A stretch of DNA of 10,544 nucleotides from Pseudomonadota bacterium. GTDB lineage: Bacteria; Pseudomonadota; Alphaproteobacteria; Rhizobiales; Xanthobacteraceae. Position numbers and translations under genes: made by a program. How positions within the stretch are numbered: the first letter of the stretch is position 1; every line of letters starts with the position of its first letter. The notes beneath the pieces are model-generated. The model worked only from the letters and a program-made list of their open reading frames with translations, did no database searches and was not told the origin of the DNA. Of the stretch, positions 1-6,609 are shown piece by piece. Location: the NCBI GenBank assembly GCA_023405565.1, contig JAEXXW010000233.1, forward strand, positions 1-10,544, read 5' to 3'.

Positions 1-1280
1 CTGCACAGCAATTGCGCGATGAAGCGAAATCCGTCGGCCAATCTTTCCGCATCACCGTCCGCGGCGAGCAGGTTCATGTGCACGACAGGCATGCTGCGCG
101 GATCGGTGTCCCTGAGCAGAACTTCGCCGGTCGACCGCGACTTGTTGAGCCAGACATAGAAATAGGCCACGCGCCGCCCGACACCATGCCATCCGGATGA
201 CAACCCGCTATGCATATAAAGGTCCGACGGGAGCGAAATGCCGGTCGATGACGTAAAACGCATCGCCACATGACCGGATTTCTTCAGTCGCGACGGCATC
301 CGCGCATGGGGTTTAACCAGCGCGCACAGATGCGTGCCGGGGTGATCGCGGAGGTTTTTACCCACGCCTTCGCGGGGCACGCGCGGCGTAATGCCATGCT
401 GCTTCAGCACGGCAGCCGGGCCAATACCGGCACGCATCAGCATGGCCGGTGTTTGCAACGCGCCCAGCGCAAGGATCACTTCGCCCGCCTGCACCCGACG
501 GACGCGGCCGCTTGTTTCCAACACGACACCCGTCGCGCGTTGTCCCGAGAAATCGATATGCGTGACGAGACTGTTCGTCAGGATCGTCAGATTCGGACGC
601 GCACGGACGGCAGGCGTGAGATAGGCCATGGCGGCGGACACACGCTGCTGATTTTCATTAGTGTAGGCCGGCGCGAAATAGCCATCGGTGAAAACACCAT
701 TCTGATCGCCGATATCGCGCAGACCCGCCTGCTCTGCGGCCGCCGCGAGCTGCAGGGAAAAATCCGGCCATTCGCTGCGCGGCACGCGATAGATCGGAAT
801 CGGTCCTTGTCCGCCATGCATCTCCCGGACGTCGCCGTAATCCAGATCACGCTCGAGCTTGCGGAAGTAAGGCAGCACATTCTGCCAGCCCCAGCCCGTG
901 GCGCCGCGGCGCTCCCATTCATCGTAATCATCCGGGATGCCGCGATTGCCGACCTGCGCATTCACACTTGAACCGCCGCCCAGCACGCGCCCCTGTTCGT
1001 AGAACCTGCTGTCACGGCGCCCCTTGAAAGGCATGACGCGCAAGTCCGGCCAGAGATAGCGTGTCCCGTAGAAGATAACGGTGGGTGCCGGGCTGCGGAT
1101 CTCCGCGGGCTCCCGTCCCGGCACCGTATCCATGCCTGCCTCGATCAGAAGCACGGTGATGCCGGGATCTTCCGACAGCCGCGCGGCGGCGACGCACCCG
1201 GCCGAGCCGCCACCGGCGATCACATAGTCAAAACGATCGCCTGATGGTCCACCGTCACGATGAAGGGATCGATCCGTCAT
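1..1280 (-). CDS. GMC family FAD-dependent oxidoreductase (choline dehydrogenase-like), 3' end outside window
   Basis: An open frame runs from the ATG at 1280 to the left edge without a stop (about 426 codons). The N-terminus has a Rossmann FAD-binding motif (FDYVIAGGGSAG, residues 17-28) and the acidic end of strand 2 (LLIEAG, E47). GRVLGGGSSVNA at 97-108 is the GMC signature region, and GALQTPAMLMRAGIGP further on resembles the second GMC signature. Family members are usually about 530-550 residues, so roughly the last 110, including the catalytic His/Asn or His/His pair, are missing here. GMC enzymes oxidise primary alcohols, or related CH-OH groups, to aldehydes or ketones using FAD; the substrate cannot be read from this sequence. 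The ATG lies 24 bases after the stop of the upstream decarboxylase, with AGGCGG about nine bases before it, so the two genes are probably one transcript. This suggests joint handling of an alcohol/aldehyde/2-oxoacid series (inference). Confidence 0.9.
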   Translation of the reverse strand, partial: MTDRSLHRDGGPSGDRFDYVIAGGGSAGCVAAARLSEDPGITVLLIEAGMDTVPGREPAEIRSPAPTVIFYGTRYLWPDLRVMPFKGRRDSRFYEQGRVLGGGSSVNAQVGNRGIPDDYDEWERRGATGWGWQNVLPYFRKLERDLDYGDVREMHGGQGPIPIYRVPRSEWPDFSLQLAAAAEQAGLRDIGDQNGVFTDGYFAPAYTNENQQRVSAAMAYLTPAVRARPNLTILTNSLVTHIDFSGQRATGVVLETSGRVRRVQAGEVILALGALQTPAMLMRAGIGPAAVLKQHGITPRVPREGVGKNLRDHPGTHLCALVKPHARMPSRLKKSGHVAMRFTSSTGISLPSDLYMHSGLSSGWHGVGRRVAYFYVWLNKSRSTGEVLLRDTDPRSMPVVHMNLLAADGDAERLADGFRFIAQLLC

Positions 1281-1304
1281 CGGGCGTATCCGCCTGCGCC
1301 CACG

Positions 1305-2462
1305 TCACGCCTTCAGACGCGTGAGATTAAAGGTCGGCACCAGCGCGAATGGTCGCAGGCAACCATCCATCCAGCGCTGCGCATCACGGATCGCCGGCTT
1401 GATATCGTCGAGCCGTTCGATCAGGCGATGGTTGACCCGCATCGCCCGAAGCACATCGAGCGTCACTTCCCCACCTTCGGCAAAGAACTCCTGATCACCC
1501 GTATCACCGCGGAATTCCGTGACGATCAATGTCGGAATGCCGTAGCTCATATGGCCGCGCAACAGATGATACACGCCGGCAAACAAACCGAAATTCTCGA
1601 TCAGCGCCGCCGGCCTTCGCCCGGCGAGCCATGCCCCTGCGCACAAGCCAAGCCCGGTGCCTTCATGTGGCACCGAGATGTAGCTGAACGTCTCATCCTT
1701 CATGAGAAGCGCCTGCGCAAAGGAGAAGCCGCTGCACGGCAGCCCCACGGCAAAGTCGATGCCGTTCTCTTTGAGGCCCTCATAAAGAAGCTGGCCGAAG
1801 CTGGACTGGCCGGCATCCTGCAGGACCGGATCGGCTGCGGGTTTTGCACCGTGCTCCTTCGCGGAGGGCTTGAAGATCCTGATGCCGTGCGCCTGCTCGA
1901 TATGGCGCGCGAAGCGATATTTGCTCTCCTTCAGATCCATCGGCAGCGGTCCGACGAATTGCTGCTCCACACTCGTCTTGACCACGAGCACAAGCGGCCG
2001 GTCCGGATTCCGCGTGTCGAGCGCCGCAACAAAATCATCGACATTCGCGACGGTTGCGACATTGGCGATGCCATAGGCGCGCGCCAGCACGGCGATATCG
2101 ACACCTGATGAACTGAGCGATCCGACGGCAGGCAATTTGCCCGTCGAGACATAGCCGCCATTGTCGAAAACGATGACAGTCAGGTTGCCGCCGGCGTGCG
2201 TGGCGATCAGACCGAAAACGGAAGGATCGAAGAAGATGCCGCCGTCTCCATCGAGCGCGATCACACGCTGGCGGGGCAGCACCAGCGAAAGGCCGAGGGC
2301 ATAAGGCGTCACCATACCCATCCCGACGGCGTAAAGATTCGCGTCTGATGGACGGACCGAAAACCACTCCGTGGCGGTGTTGGCAAGATTGGTCACCGCC
2401 AGTTCGTCTGTCACGCGTTCTGAAAGTGCCTTCAGGAACGCATAGCGCTTCACCTGACCCAT
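1305..2462 (-). CDS. ThDP-dependent 2-oxoacid decarboxylase, ComE-ComD type fusion in permuted domain order
   Basis: This 385-residue protein joins the two halves of a sulfopyruvate/phosphonopyruvate decarboxylase-type enzyme. Residues about 1-170 resemble the beta (ComE, pyrophosphate-binding) subunit: MGMVTPYALGLSL, then the ThDP/Mg motif GDGG at 72-75 ending at DNGGY (N101). After a linker (about 171-220), residues 222-385 resemble the alpha (ComD, pyrimidine-binding) subunit: LLYEGLKENGIDFAVGLPCS, then HEGTGLGLCAGAWLAGRRPA, with E267 placed as the cofactor-activating glutamate. Known enzymes of this group decarboxylate 3-sulfopyruvate or phosphonopyruvate to the aldehyde. No sulfolactate, xsc or phosphonate gene is present nearby, so the true 2-oxoacid is unknown and could be another small or aryl pyruvate. 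It is the first gene of a leftward pair with the GMC oxidoreductase, and its start is divergent from the amidohydrolase at 2645. A TTTTTGCATAC palindrome lies just upstream of the ATG. The ribosome site is weak (GGAAA). Confidence 0.8.
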   Translation of the reverse strand: MGQVKRYAFLKALSERVTDELAVTNLANTATEWFSVRPSDANLYAVGMGMVTPYALGLSLVLPRQRVIALDGDGGIFFDPSVFGLIATHAGGNLTVIVFDNGGYVSTGKLPAVGSLSSSGVDIAVLARAYGIANVATVANVDDFVAALDTRNPDRPLVLVVKTSVEQQFVGPLPMDLKESKYRFARHIEQAHGIRIFKPSAKEHGAKPAADPVLQDAGQSSFGQLLYEGLKENGIDFAVGLPCSGFSFAQALLMKDETFSYISVPHEGTGLGLCAGAWLAGRRPAALIENFGLFAGVYHLLRGHMSYGIPTLIVTEFRGDTGDQEFFAEGGEVTLDVLRAMRVNHRLIERLDDIKPAIRDAQRWMDGCLRPFALVPTFNLTRLKA

Positions 2463-2483
2463 GCTATTTCCGTATGAAAACGA

Positions 2484-2501
2484 CGTGTTTTTGCATACAC
2501 G
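2484..2501. promoter_or_regulatory. Operator-like palindrome, copy 1 (CGTGT / ACACG arms)
   Basis: CGTGTTTTTGCATACACG has perfect 5-bp arms around TTTTGCAT. A GTATGAAAAC element at 2472-2481 is the inverted partner of GTTTTTGCATAC at 2487-2498, giving a longer dyad. The site is about 22-40 bases upstream of the decarboxylase start, where a bound repressor would cover the leftward promoter or transcription start. The 11-mer TTTTTGCATAC recurs exactly at 2597-2607. The cognate regulator is not in the window and its family is not determined. Confidence 0.55.
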
Positions 2502-2592
2502 ATTTCCATAAAATCCTTTCCGATCCCATCTTCGTCGCTTTCGGATAGAAAAAGTAGCTTATAAATCAGCAGCATTGCCTATATTTTTTGCG

Positions 2593-2608
2593 CGTATTTT
2601 TGCATACG
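2593..2608. promoter_or_regulatory. Operator-like palindrome, copy 2 (CGTAT / ATACG arms)
   Basis: CGTATTTTTGCATACG has perfect 5-bp arms around TTTTGC and shares TTTTTGCATAC with the copy at 2484-2501, 109 bases away. A partial third repeat, TATTTTTTGC, sits immediately upstream at 2582-2591. The site is 37-52 bases before the ATG of the rightward amidohydrolase, so the two copies flank the divergent promoter region. This suggests one regulator controlling both directions (inference). Confidence 0.55.
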
Positions 2609-2644
2609 TCTTTTATCGTTCCGGCCGCCAAGCGGAACAGAGCA

Positions 2645-3607
2645 ATGGACGCCCGAAGACCCATCACGATCGCGATCGAGGAGCATTACAACGACCCCAA
2701 CCTGGTCGCTCATTTTACCGGGCTCGATCGCATCCGGCCGCCCCATATCGAAGAAAAGCTGCAGGATCTTGGTGCCCTCCGCCTGCGCGAGATGGACGAG
2801 GGGGAGGTCGATATCCAGGTCCTGTCCCATGCCGGGCCGACCACACAGAAGCTCGAGCCCGACATTGCCGTCCGAATGGCGAAGGTCACGAACGACCGTC
2901 TGGCTGCGGTCGTAGCGCGCGCGCCCGATCGCTTTGCAGGTTTCGCGGTCCTCCCAACGCCCGCGCCCGAAGCGGCTGCAGACGAACTCGAGCGCTGTGT
3001 CTCCGAACTCGGCTTCAAGGGAGCGGTGGTCAACGGACTCACCAACGGCAAATTTCTGGATGAGCGTCAGTTCTGGCCAATCCTGGCCCGTGCCGAGACG
3101 CTTGGCGTTCCGATCTATCTGCATCCCGCTCTGCCAAGCCCCGATGTCGACAAGGTCTATTACGAAGATCTCAGCGCCAGTTTTCCCGAACTGCGCGGTC
3201 CCGTCTGGGGCTTCACGGCAGAGACCGCCACGCAGGCGATCCGGATGGTTCTCAGCGGCGCTCTTTTCGAATATCCGAAGCTCCAGCTGATCCTTGGCCA
3301 CCTTGGCGAGGCACTGCCATTCATGTTGTGGCGGATCGACGATCTGCTGGCGCGGCCGGTGGGTGATGGCATGAGCTTCAGCGACGTATTCCGGCGCAAT
3401 TTCTATCTGACAACAAGCGGCAACTTTTCCGATACCGCGCTCACCTGCAGCATCGCGGAAATGGGGATCGACAAGATTCTGTTTGCCGTGGACTGGCCAT
3501 TCGCTTCAAACAAAGCGGCCACCGACTGGATGAAGCGAACCGCGCTCAGCGACGAGGACAAAACCAAGATCCTGGGAGGGAATGCCAGAACCTTACTGAG
3601 AATGTAG
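2645..3607 (+). CDS. Amidohydrolase-superfamily decarboxylase, gamma-resorcylate / 2,3-dihydroxybenzoate decarboxylase-like
   Basis: This 320-residue protein has the layout of the ACMSD/gamma-resorcylate decarboxylase family, which removes a ring carboxylate from phenolic acids without redox cofactors. From the ATG at 2645, the metal-binding ExH motif falls at E12/H14 (IAIEEHY). The next ligand is H160 in PIYLHP. The catalytic pair H219/E222 lies in LILGHLGE, followed by MLWRID, and the last ligand D283 is in LFAVDWPF after NFYLTTSGNF. All expected catalytic and metal residues are therefore present and correctly spaced. The frame stays open upstream to a TTG at 2588, but that extension (19 residues) crosses the operator-like palindrome and has no family counterpart, so the ATG was chosen. 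Its ribosome site (GCGGAA) is weak. The gene is alone on this strand, divergent from the ThDP decarboxylase. The exact acid is unknown; 5-carboxyvanillate-type or other hydroxybenzoate substrates are alternatives. Confidence 0.85.
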   Translation: MDARRPITIAIEEHYNDPNLVAHFTGLDRIRPPHIEEKLQDLGALRLREMDEGEVDIQVLSHAGPTTQKLEPDIAVRMAKVTNDRLAAVVARAPDRFAGFAVLPTPAPEAAADELERCVSELGFKGAVVNGLTNGKFLDERQFWPILARAETLGVPIYLHPALPSPDVDKVYYEDLSASFPELRGPVWGFTAETATQAIRMVLSGALFEYPKLQLILGHLGEALPFMLWRIDDLLARPVGDGMSFSDVFRRNFYLTTSGNFSDTALTCSIAEMGIDKILFAVDWPFASNKAATDWMKRTALSDEDKTKILGGNARTLLRM

Positions 3608-3660
3608 CGCTGTTGAGGCCAGAGCAACGCTGGCACCCGTAACGCTGACACCCGTCTTGT

Positions 3661-4890
3661 CTATCCAAGTCCCGCCAGTTTTTTCATCCGGCCAAGATCG
3701 ACAAGCCGGCCATGGCTGATCACGCAGGCCGGTTCGTTGTGGAAGCGAACGGCCTCCAGCACATCGCGTTCAGCAAGGACGACCAGATGGGCCGGACTGC
3801 CGACAGCCAGGTCGAGCGGGACGTTGATGGCTTTGCCGGCCTTTTTGGTGACGAGATCATAAAGCTGTTCGATCTCGTCGCGTGCCATCATCCAGAGAAG
3901 GTGGGAGGCAAGGAAGACGACCTCCAGCATGTTGTTCCGGCCATACGGATAATAGGCGTCGGAGATATCATCCTGGCCGAGACAAACATTGATCTTTTCG
4001 GCCAGCAGTTCCTGTACGCAGGCATGCAGAGGGCCGGTGTGCGGATCGCTGACGATCGAAATGTCCGCGGCACGCAGCGTCCCGATCAGACGGTGCAGAT
4101 ACGGCTTCGGATACTGGCTCATGGCGCGGCAATGATGCGCGAGAGCCCTGCCGTTCCAGCCACGGGTAGCCGCTTCGATCGCGAAGGTTTCGAGTGTGCG
4201 CAGGCCTGGATCGCCGGCGTCATCGAGGAGCATCGACACGTCCTTGTCGAATTCCTGCGCGAGATCGAAACAGAACGAGATATGCTCGGCAGCAGCTTTG
4301 TCGGTATATTCAATCCAGGGGATGCCTCCGACGACATCCGCCCCCCTGATCATGGCTTCTCGCATCAGTTCCCTGGTGCCGGGCTCGCGAAGGATACCGT
4401 CCTGCGGGAAGGCAACGACCTGGACATCGACGATGCCGCGAAACTCATCACGCACCTTCAGGAGCGCGTTGAGGCCCTCAAGACGCGCCTTGCCGTCCAC
4501 ATCGGCAAAGGCGCGGATATGCAGATTTCCGTAAAGCGCCGCGAGCGCAACGGCACGCCGCGCATTCTCGACGATCCAGCTTTCGGCGTAACGCTCCTTC
4601 ACGCGGCTTGCGACTTCGATGGCTGCCATGGCTTTCTCCATGGTCGCACCGTGATAGTTTTGCCGCGCCTCGTCCTCTACCATCGCGAGCGTCCACACCT
4701 TGCACAGATGCAAATGCGGATTGGCAAAGGATTCGGTCATCAGCCGCCCCTCCGCCTCGATGACGTGCTCGGCCGTAAGCGTGAGAGACGGAGCGATGGC
4801 CGTGATCAAGCCATCACCGATCGCGATGTCGGCAAGGTCCGCACGGCCACGCAGTCGGGCACCCTTTATGAGAATATCACATCGCGTCAT
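3661..4890 (-). CDS. Cytosine deaminase-like (CodA/AtzC group) amidohydrolase with altered metal site
   Basis: This 409-residue protein aligns along its length with CodA-type deaminases, which hydrolyse amino groups from N-heterocycles. Visible landmarks are the HxH metal motif (NPHLHL, H59/H61), LHIRAFADVD near 123-132, VVAFPQDGIL near 158-167, VVGGIPWIEYT, the histidine H253 in LAHHCRAMS, and LGQDDISDAYYPYGRNNMLE with D307 as the final metal ligand. Two expected active-site residues differ. Where CodA has HCDE (metal His and proton-shuttling Glu), this protein has LLDD at 221-224, and the GHDD motif reads GQDD. Deaminase activity is therefore not assured, and another hydrolysis or a changed metal content is possible. 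It is transcribed alone, with a candidate sigma-54 promoter about 30 bases of leader upstream. It converges on the decarboxylase gene ending at 3607, with 53 bases between the stops. The ribosome site is weak. Confidence 0.8.
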   Translation of the reverse strand: MTRCDILIKGARLRGRADLADIAIGDGLITAIAPSLTLTAEHVIEAEGRLMTESFANPHLHLCKVWTLAMVEDEARQNYHGATMEKAMAAIEVASRVKERYAESWIVENARRAVALAALYGNLHIRAFADVDGKARLEGLNALLKVRDEFRGIVDVQVVAFPQDGILREPGTRELMREAMIRGADVVGGIPWIEYTDKAAAEHISFCFDLAQEFDKDVSMLLDDAGDPGLRTLETFAIEAATRGWNGRALAHHCRAMSQYPKPYLHRLIGTLRAADISIVSDPHTGPLHACVQELLAEKINVCLGQDDISDAYYPYGRNNMLEVVFLASHLLWMMARDEIEQLYDLVTKKAGKAINVPLDLAVGSPAHLVVLAERDVLEAVRFHNEPACVISHGRLVDLGRMKKLAGLG

Positions 4891-4930
4891 CGCACGTCTT
4901 GCCGCCCACTTGTTTCACAGGGACGTTCCC

Positions 4931-4948
4931 AAGCAATGCCCATGCCAG
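4931..4948 (-). promoter_or_regulatory. Candidate sigma-54 (-24/-12) promoter for the CodA-like gene
   Basis: On the minus strand the bases read CTGGCATGGGCATTGCTT. This is a near-perfect match to the sigma-54 pattern TGGCACG-N4-TTGCW, with GG and GC exactly ten bases apart. The expected start point is near 4921, giving a leader of about 31 bases before the ATG at 4890. Sigma-54 promoters need an enhancer-binding activator; a palindrome at 5041-5065 lies at about -120 to -144, a usual distance. Nitrogen or sigma-54-linked catabolic control would fit a deaminase-like product (inference). Confidence 0.65.
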
Positions 4949-4964
4949 AGGAATGCCCGTGCCA
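4935..4964. repeat. 17-bp-period tandem repeat containing a second -24-like element
   Basis: AATGCCCATGCCA (4935-4947) and AATGCCCGTGCCA (4952-4964) differ by one base and are offset by 17. On the minus strand the upstream copy reads TTGGCACGGGCATTCC. It has the exact consensus -24 box TGGCACG but TTCC in place of TTGC at -12. The promoter appears to have been locally duplicated, with only the downstream copy keeping a correct -12 element. Confidence 0.6.
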
Positions 4965-5040
4965 AAGGCGCAGGTGCGATATGGCAGACGAATTTTGGCC
5001 CGCCCGGGAGGAGACTTTATGCGATCGTTAGTTCTCCGAA

Positions 5041-5065
5041 CGACGCTGGATCCGTTCCAGCGTCG
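5041..5065. other. Perfect 10-bp inverted repeat: terminator of iorB or activator-binding site
   Basis: Arms CGACGCTGGA and TCCAGCGTCG are perfectly complementary around the 5-base loop TCCGT. It begins 18 bases past the iorB stop codon, as expected for an intrinsic terminator, but on the minus strand the stem is followed by TTCGGAGAAC and not by a run of T. It is also centred about 130 bases upstream of the predicted sigma-54 start point, where an NtrC-family enhancer site would lie. Both roles are possible; the sequence does not decide. Confidence 0.5.
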
Positions 5066-5082
5066 CGCGGACCACGCCGCAG

Positions 5083-6609
5083 CTATTGAATCGCGGCCAG
5101 AGCCTTCCTGAACGCGTCGCCGGATTCATCGGCCAAGCCGGCCTTGCGCAAGACGGCCACGTCCCTGGCCGCATTCCCGCGCTCGCGCAGCTTCGGCAGC
5201 AGCGCCATCAGCGTATTGTATTTCTCGCGGCCACGCTCATGCGTATCGCCGTAGCCTTTGACGAGGCCGATGCAATGCGCGACCTCGACCGCGAGCGCAT
5301 AATCCTCTTTCGCGATCTCAAGCACCTTGGCGAGCCATTCTTCCTGGCGCTTGGTCTCGTCGATCCAGCGCAGCGTCCGCGGACGGATCGGCTTGAAGCT
5401 GGCGACGATGTAAAGCAGCAAGAAACCACGGATCGACGAGGTCTTCACCTTGCGGCCCTTCGTGGTCATGCTGTCCACAATCGCACGCGCCCATTTGGTG
5501 TTGAGCAGCCAGCGACCGAGGCCGGCCGGCATCGTCTCGGCGATTTCCTGCGTCCGTGGATGCATGAACTCGACGATCTCGACCATCTGGCCTTTCCTGG
5601 CCTGCGCCTCTTCGCGCACGCGCTCGAAACGCGAGGCGCGGATCTTCAGCTCGGCAACGCGAACCGTATCTTCATAGGCCATCGCCAATGCAAGCTGGCG
5701 CGCCACTTCGGTCAGGAGTTCATCCGGCTTGCCGGGACGCGCCTTCTCGATGGCCAGCACCGGCTCGAGCCGCTTCATGTAGAGTTTCGCGTAATCCTCG
5801 TCCTGGTAGTCGGTGAGACGAACGACACCAGCGCTGACGATCGGACGCGAGACGATCGACAATTGGTCGTCGATCGGCGCAACCAGCGCCTGCACCTTTG
5901 TATCGCGGGCCTGCGGATCGAACGGCCGTTCTGTCTTCACCTGCGGCGTGTTGCCGGAGGCCGCGGCCTCGAAGCCGGCATTGAAGGCGCGCACGCTCGG
6001 CTCGACGCCGACACCGCCACGGCGGATCGTCGCCTCGAACGCCATACGCTGGAACGGCAGCGCGCCCGAGCCGGCCAGCGCACCGAACAGAACGGCGCTG
6101 ACAAGGCTGCCGGTCGCATCGGCGATGCTCAACATGTCGAAGGCATGCAGACGCTTGGAGGCTTCCTCGCTCGCTTTCAGGTAAGCGTTGCTGTCGGTGC
6201 GATCATCAGCCAGCGCGATGCGCTCCTGCATCGTGTAGACACGATGTGTGGACGTGATCAGCGTCGTGCGATCCGGCGTGACGAGACCACGCTGGATGGC
6301 GCGTCCCGCTTCCATGAATTCCGACGCCAGCACGATATCGACATCGCCCGGCACCGGCATCAGCGCCAGAACGGGCTTCTGCTCGCGCGAGGCAGCCTTC
6401 GGAAACAGCTCGACATAATAGACCGTTGCGCCCGTGCGCTGGGCAACGCCCGGCACCGATGTCTTCTGTGCGATGTATCCGCCGTGTTCGGCGAGATCGA
6501 TGACCCAGTCGGCCAGCACGCCGCCGCCCTCACCGCCCATGGCGAGAATAGCGACGCTGATCGGCCGGATGCGCGAAGCACCGCGTGTATCGACGAGAGG
6601 CGTGTTCAT
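5083..6609 (-). CDS. iorB: Indolepyruvate ferredoxin oxidoreductase beta subunit-like, long form
   Basis: This 508-residue protein is the partner of the upstream IorA. Residues about 17-220 are the pyruvate/ketoisovalerate oxidoreductase gamma-type domain: AILAMGGEGGGVLADW (20-35), then TSVPGVAQRTGATVYYVE (50-67) and later ATIRRGGVGVEPSVRAFNAG. Archaeal IorB consists of little more than this domain (about 200 residues). The remaining 280 or so residues form the extra C-terminal region found in long bacterial IorB proteins, rich in Arg/Lys/Glu and ending with AHCIGLVKGYGDTHERG near 448. With IorA the complex should oxidatively decarboxylate an aryl or branched 2-oxoacid to the acyl-CoA, passing electrons to ferredoxin in the cytoplasm. 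Its ATG overlaps the iorA stop codon as ATGA, indicating translational coupling; no separate strong ribosome site is visible. Stop codon is TAG. The substrate (indolepyruvate, phenylpyruvate or another) is not determined. Confidence 0.85.
   Translation of the reverse strand: MNTPLVDTRGASRIRPISVAILAMGGEGGGVLADWVIDLAEHGGYIAQKTSVPGVAQRTGATVYYVELFPKAASREQKPVLALMPVPGDVDIVLASEFMEAGRAIQRGLVTPDRTTLITSTHRVYTMQERIALADDRTDSNAYLKASEEASKRLHAFDMLSIADATGSLVSAVLFGALAGSGALPFQRMAFEATIRRGGVGVEPSVRAFNAGFEAAASGNTPQVKTERPFDPQARDTKVQALVAPIDDQLSIVSRPIVSAGVVRLTDYQDEDYAKLYMKRLEPVLAIEKARPGKPDELLTEVARQLALAMAYEDTVRVAELKIRASRFERVREEAQARKGQMVEIVEFMHPRTQEIAETMPAGLGRWLLNTKWARAIVDSMTTKGRKVKTSSIRGFLLLYIVASFKPIRPRTLRWIDETKRQEEWLAKVLEIAKEDYALAVEVAHCIGLVKGYGDTHERGREKYNTLMALLPKLRERGNAARDVAVLRKAGLADESGDAFRKALAAIQ

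Noticed and set aside
270..971. Rightward open frames opposite the GMC oxidoreductase
   Set aside because: The minus strand encodes FAD-binding and GMC signatures in one uninterrupted frame; the plus-strand frames are its shadows.
2588..2644. Extension of the amidohydrolase to a TTG at 2588
   Set aside because: It crosses the operator-like dyad and places the ExH motif about 20 residues later than in relatives; ATG 2645 fits the family.
2579..3301. Leftward 240-codon frame opposite the resorcylate-decarboxylase-like gene
   Set aside because: All catalytic motifs are on the plus strand; the opposite frame has low-complexity Arg/Gly/Asp-rich composition and no domain.
3606..3631. Possible bidirectional terminator between the convergent genes
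   Set aside because: GTTG/CAAC plus AGC/GCT is a short interrupted stem with no T-run on either strand.
3712..5031. Rightward open frame of 439 codons opposite the CodA-like gene
   Set aside because: No family features are seen. It covers the opposite strand of a clearly homologous amidohydrolase and runs through its promoter region.
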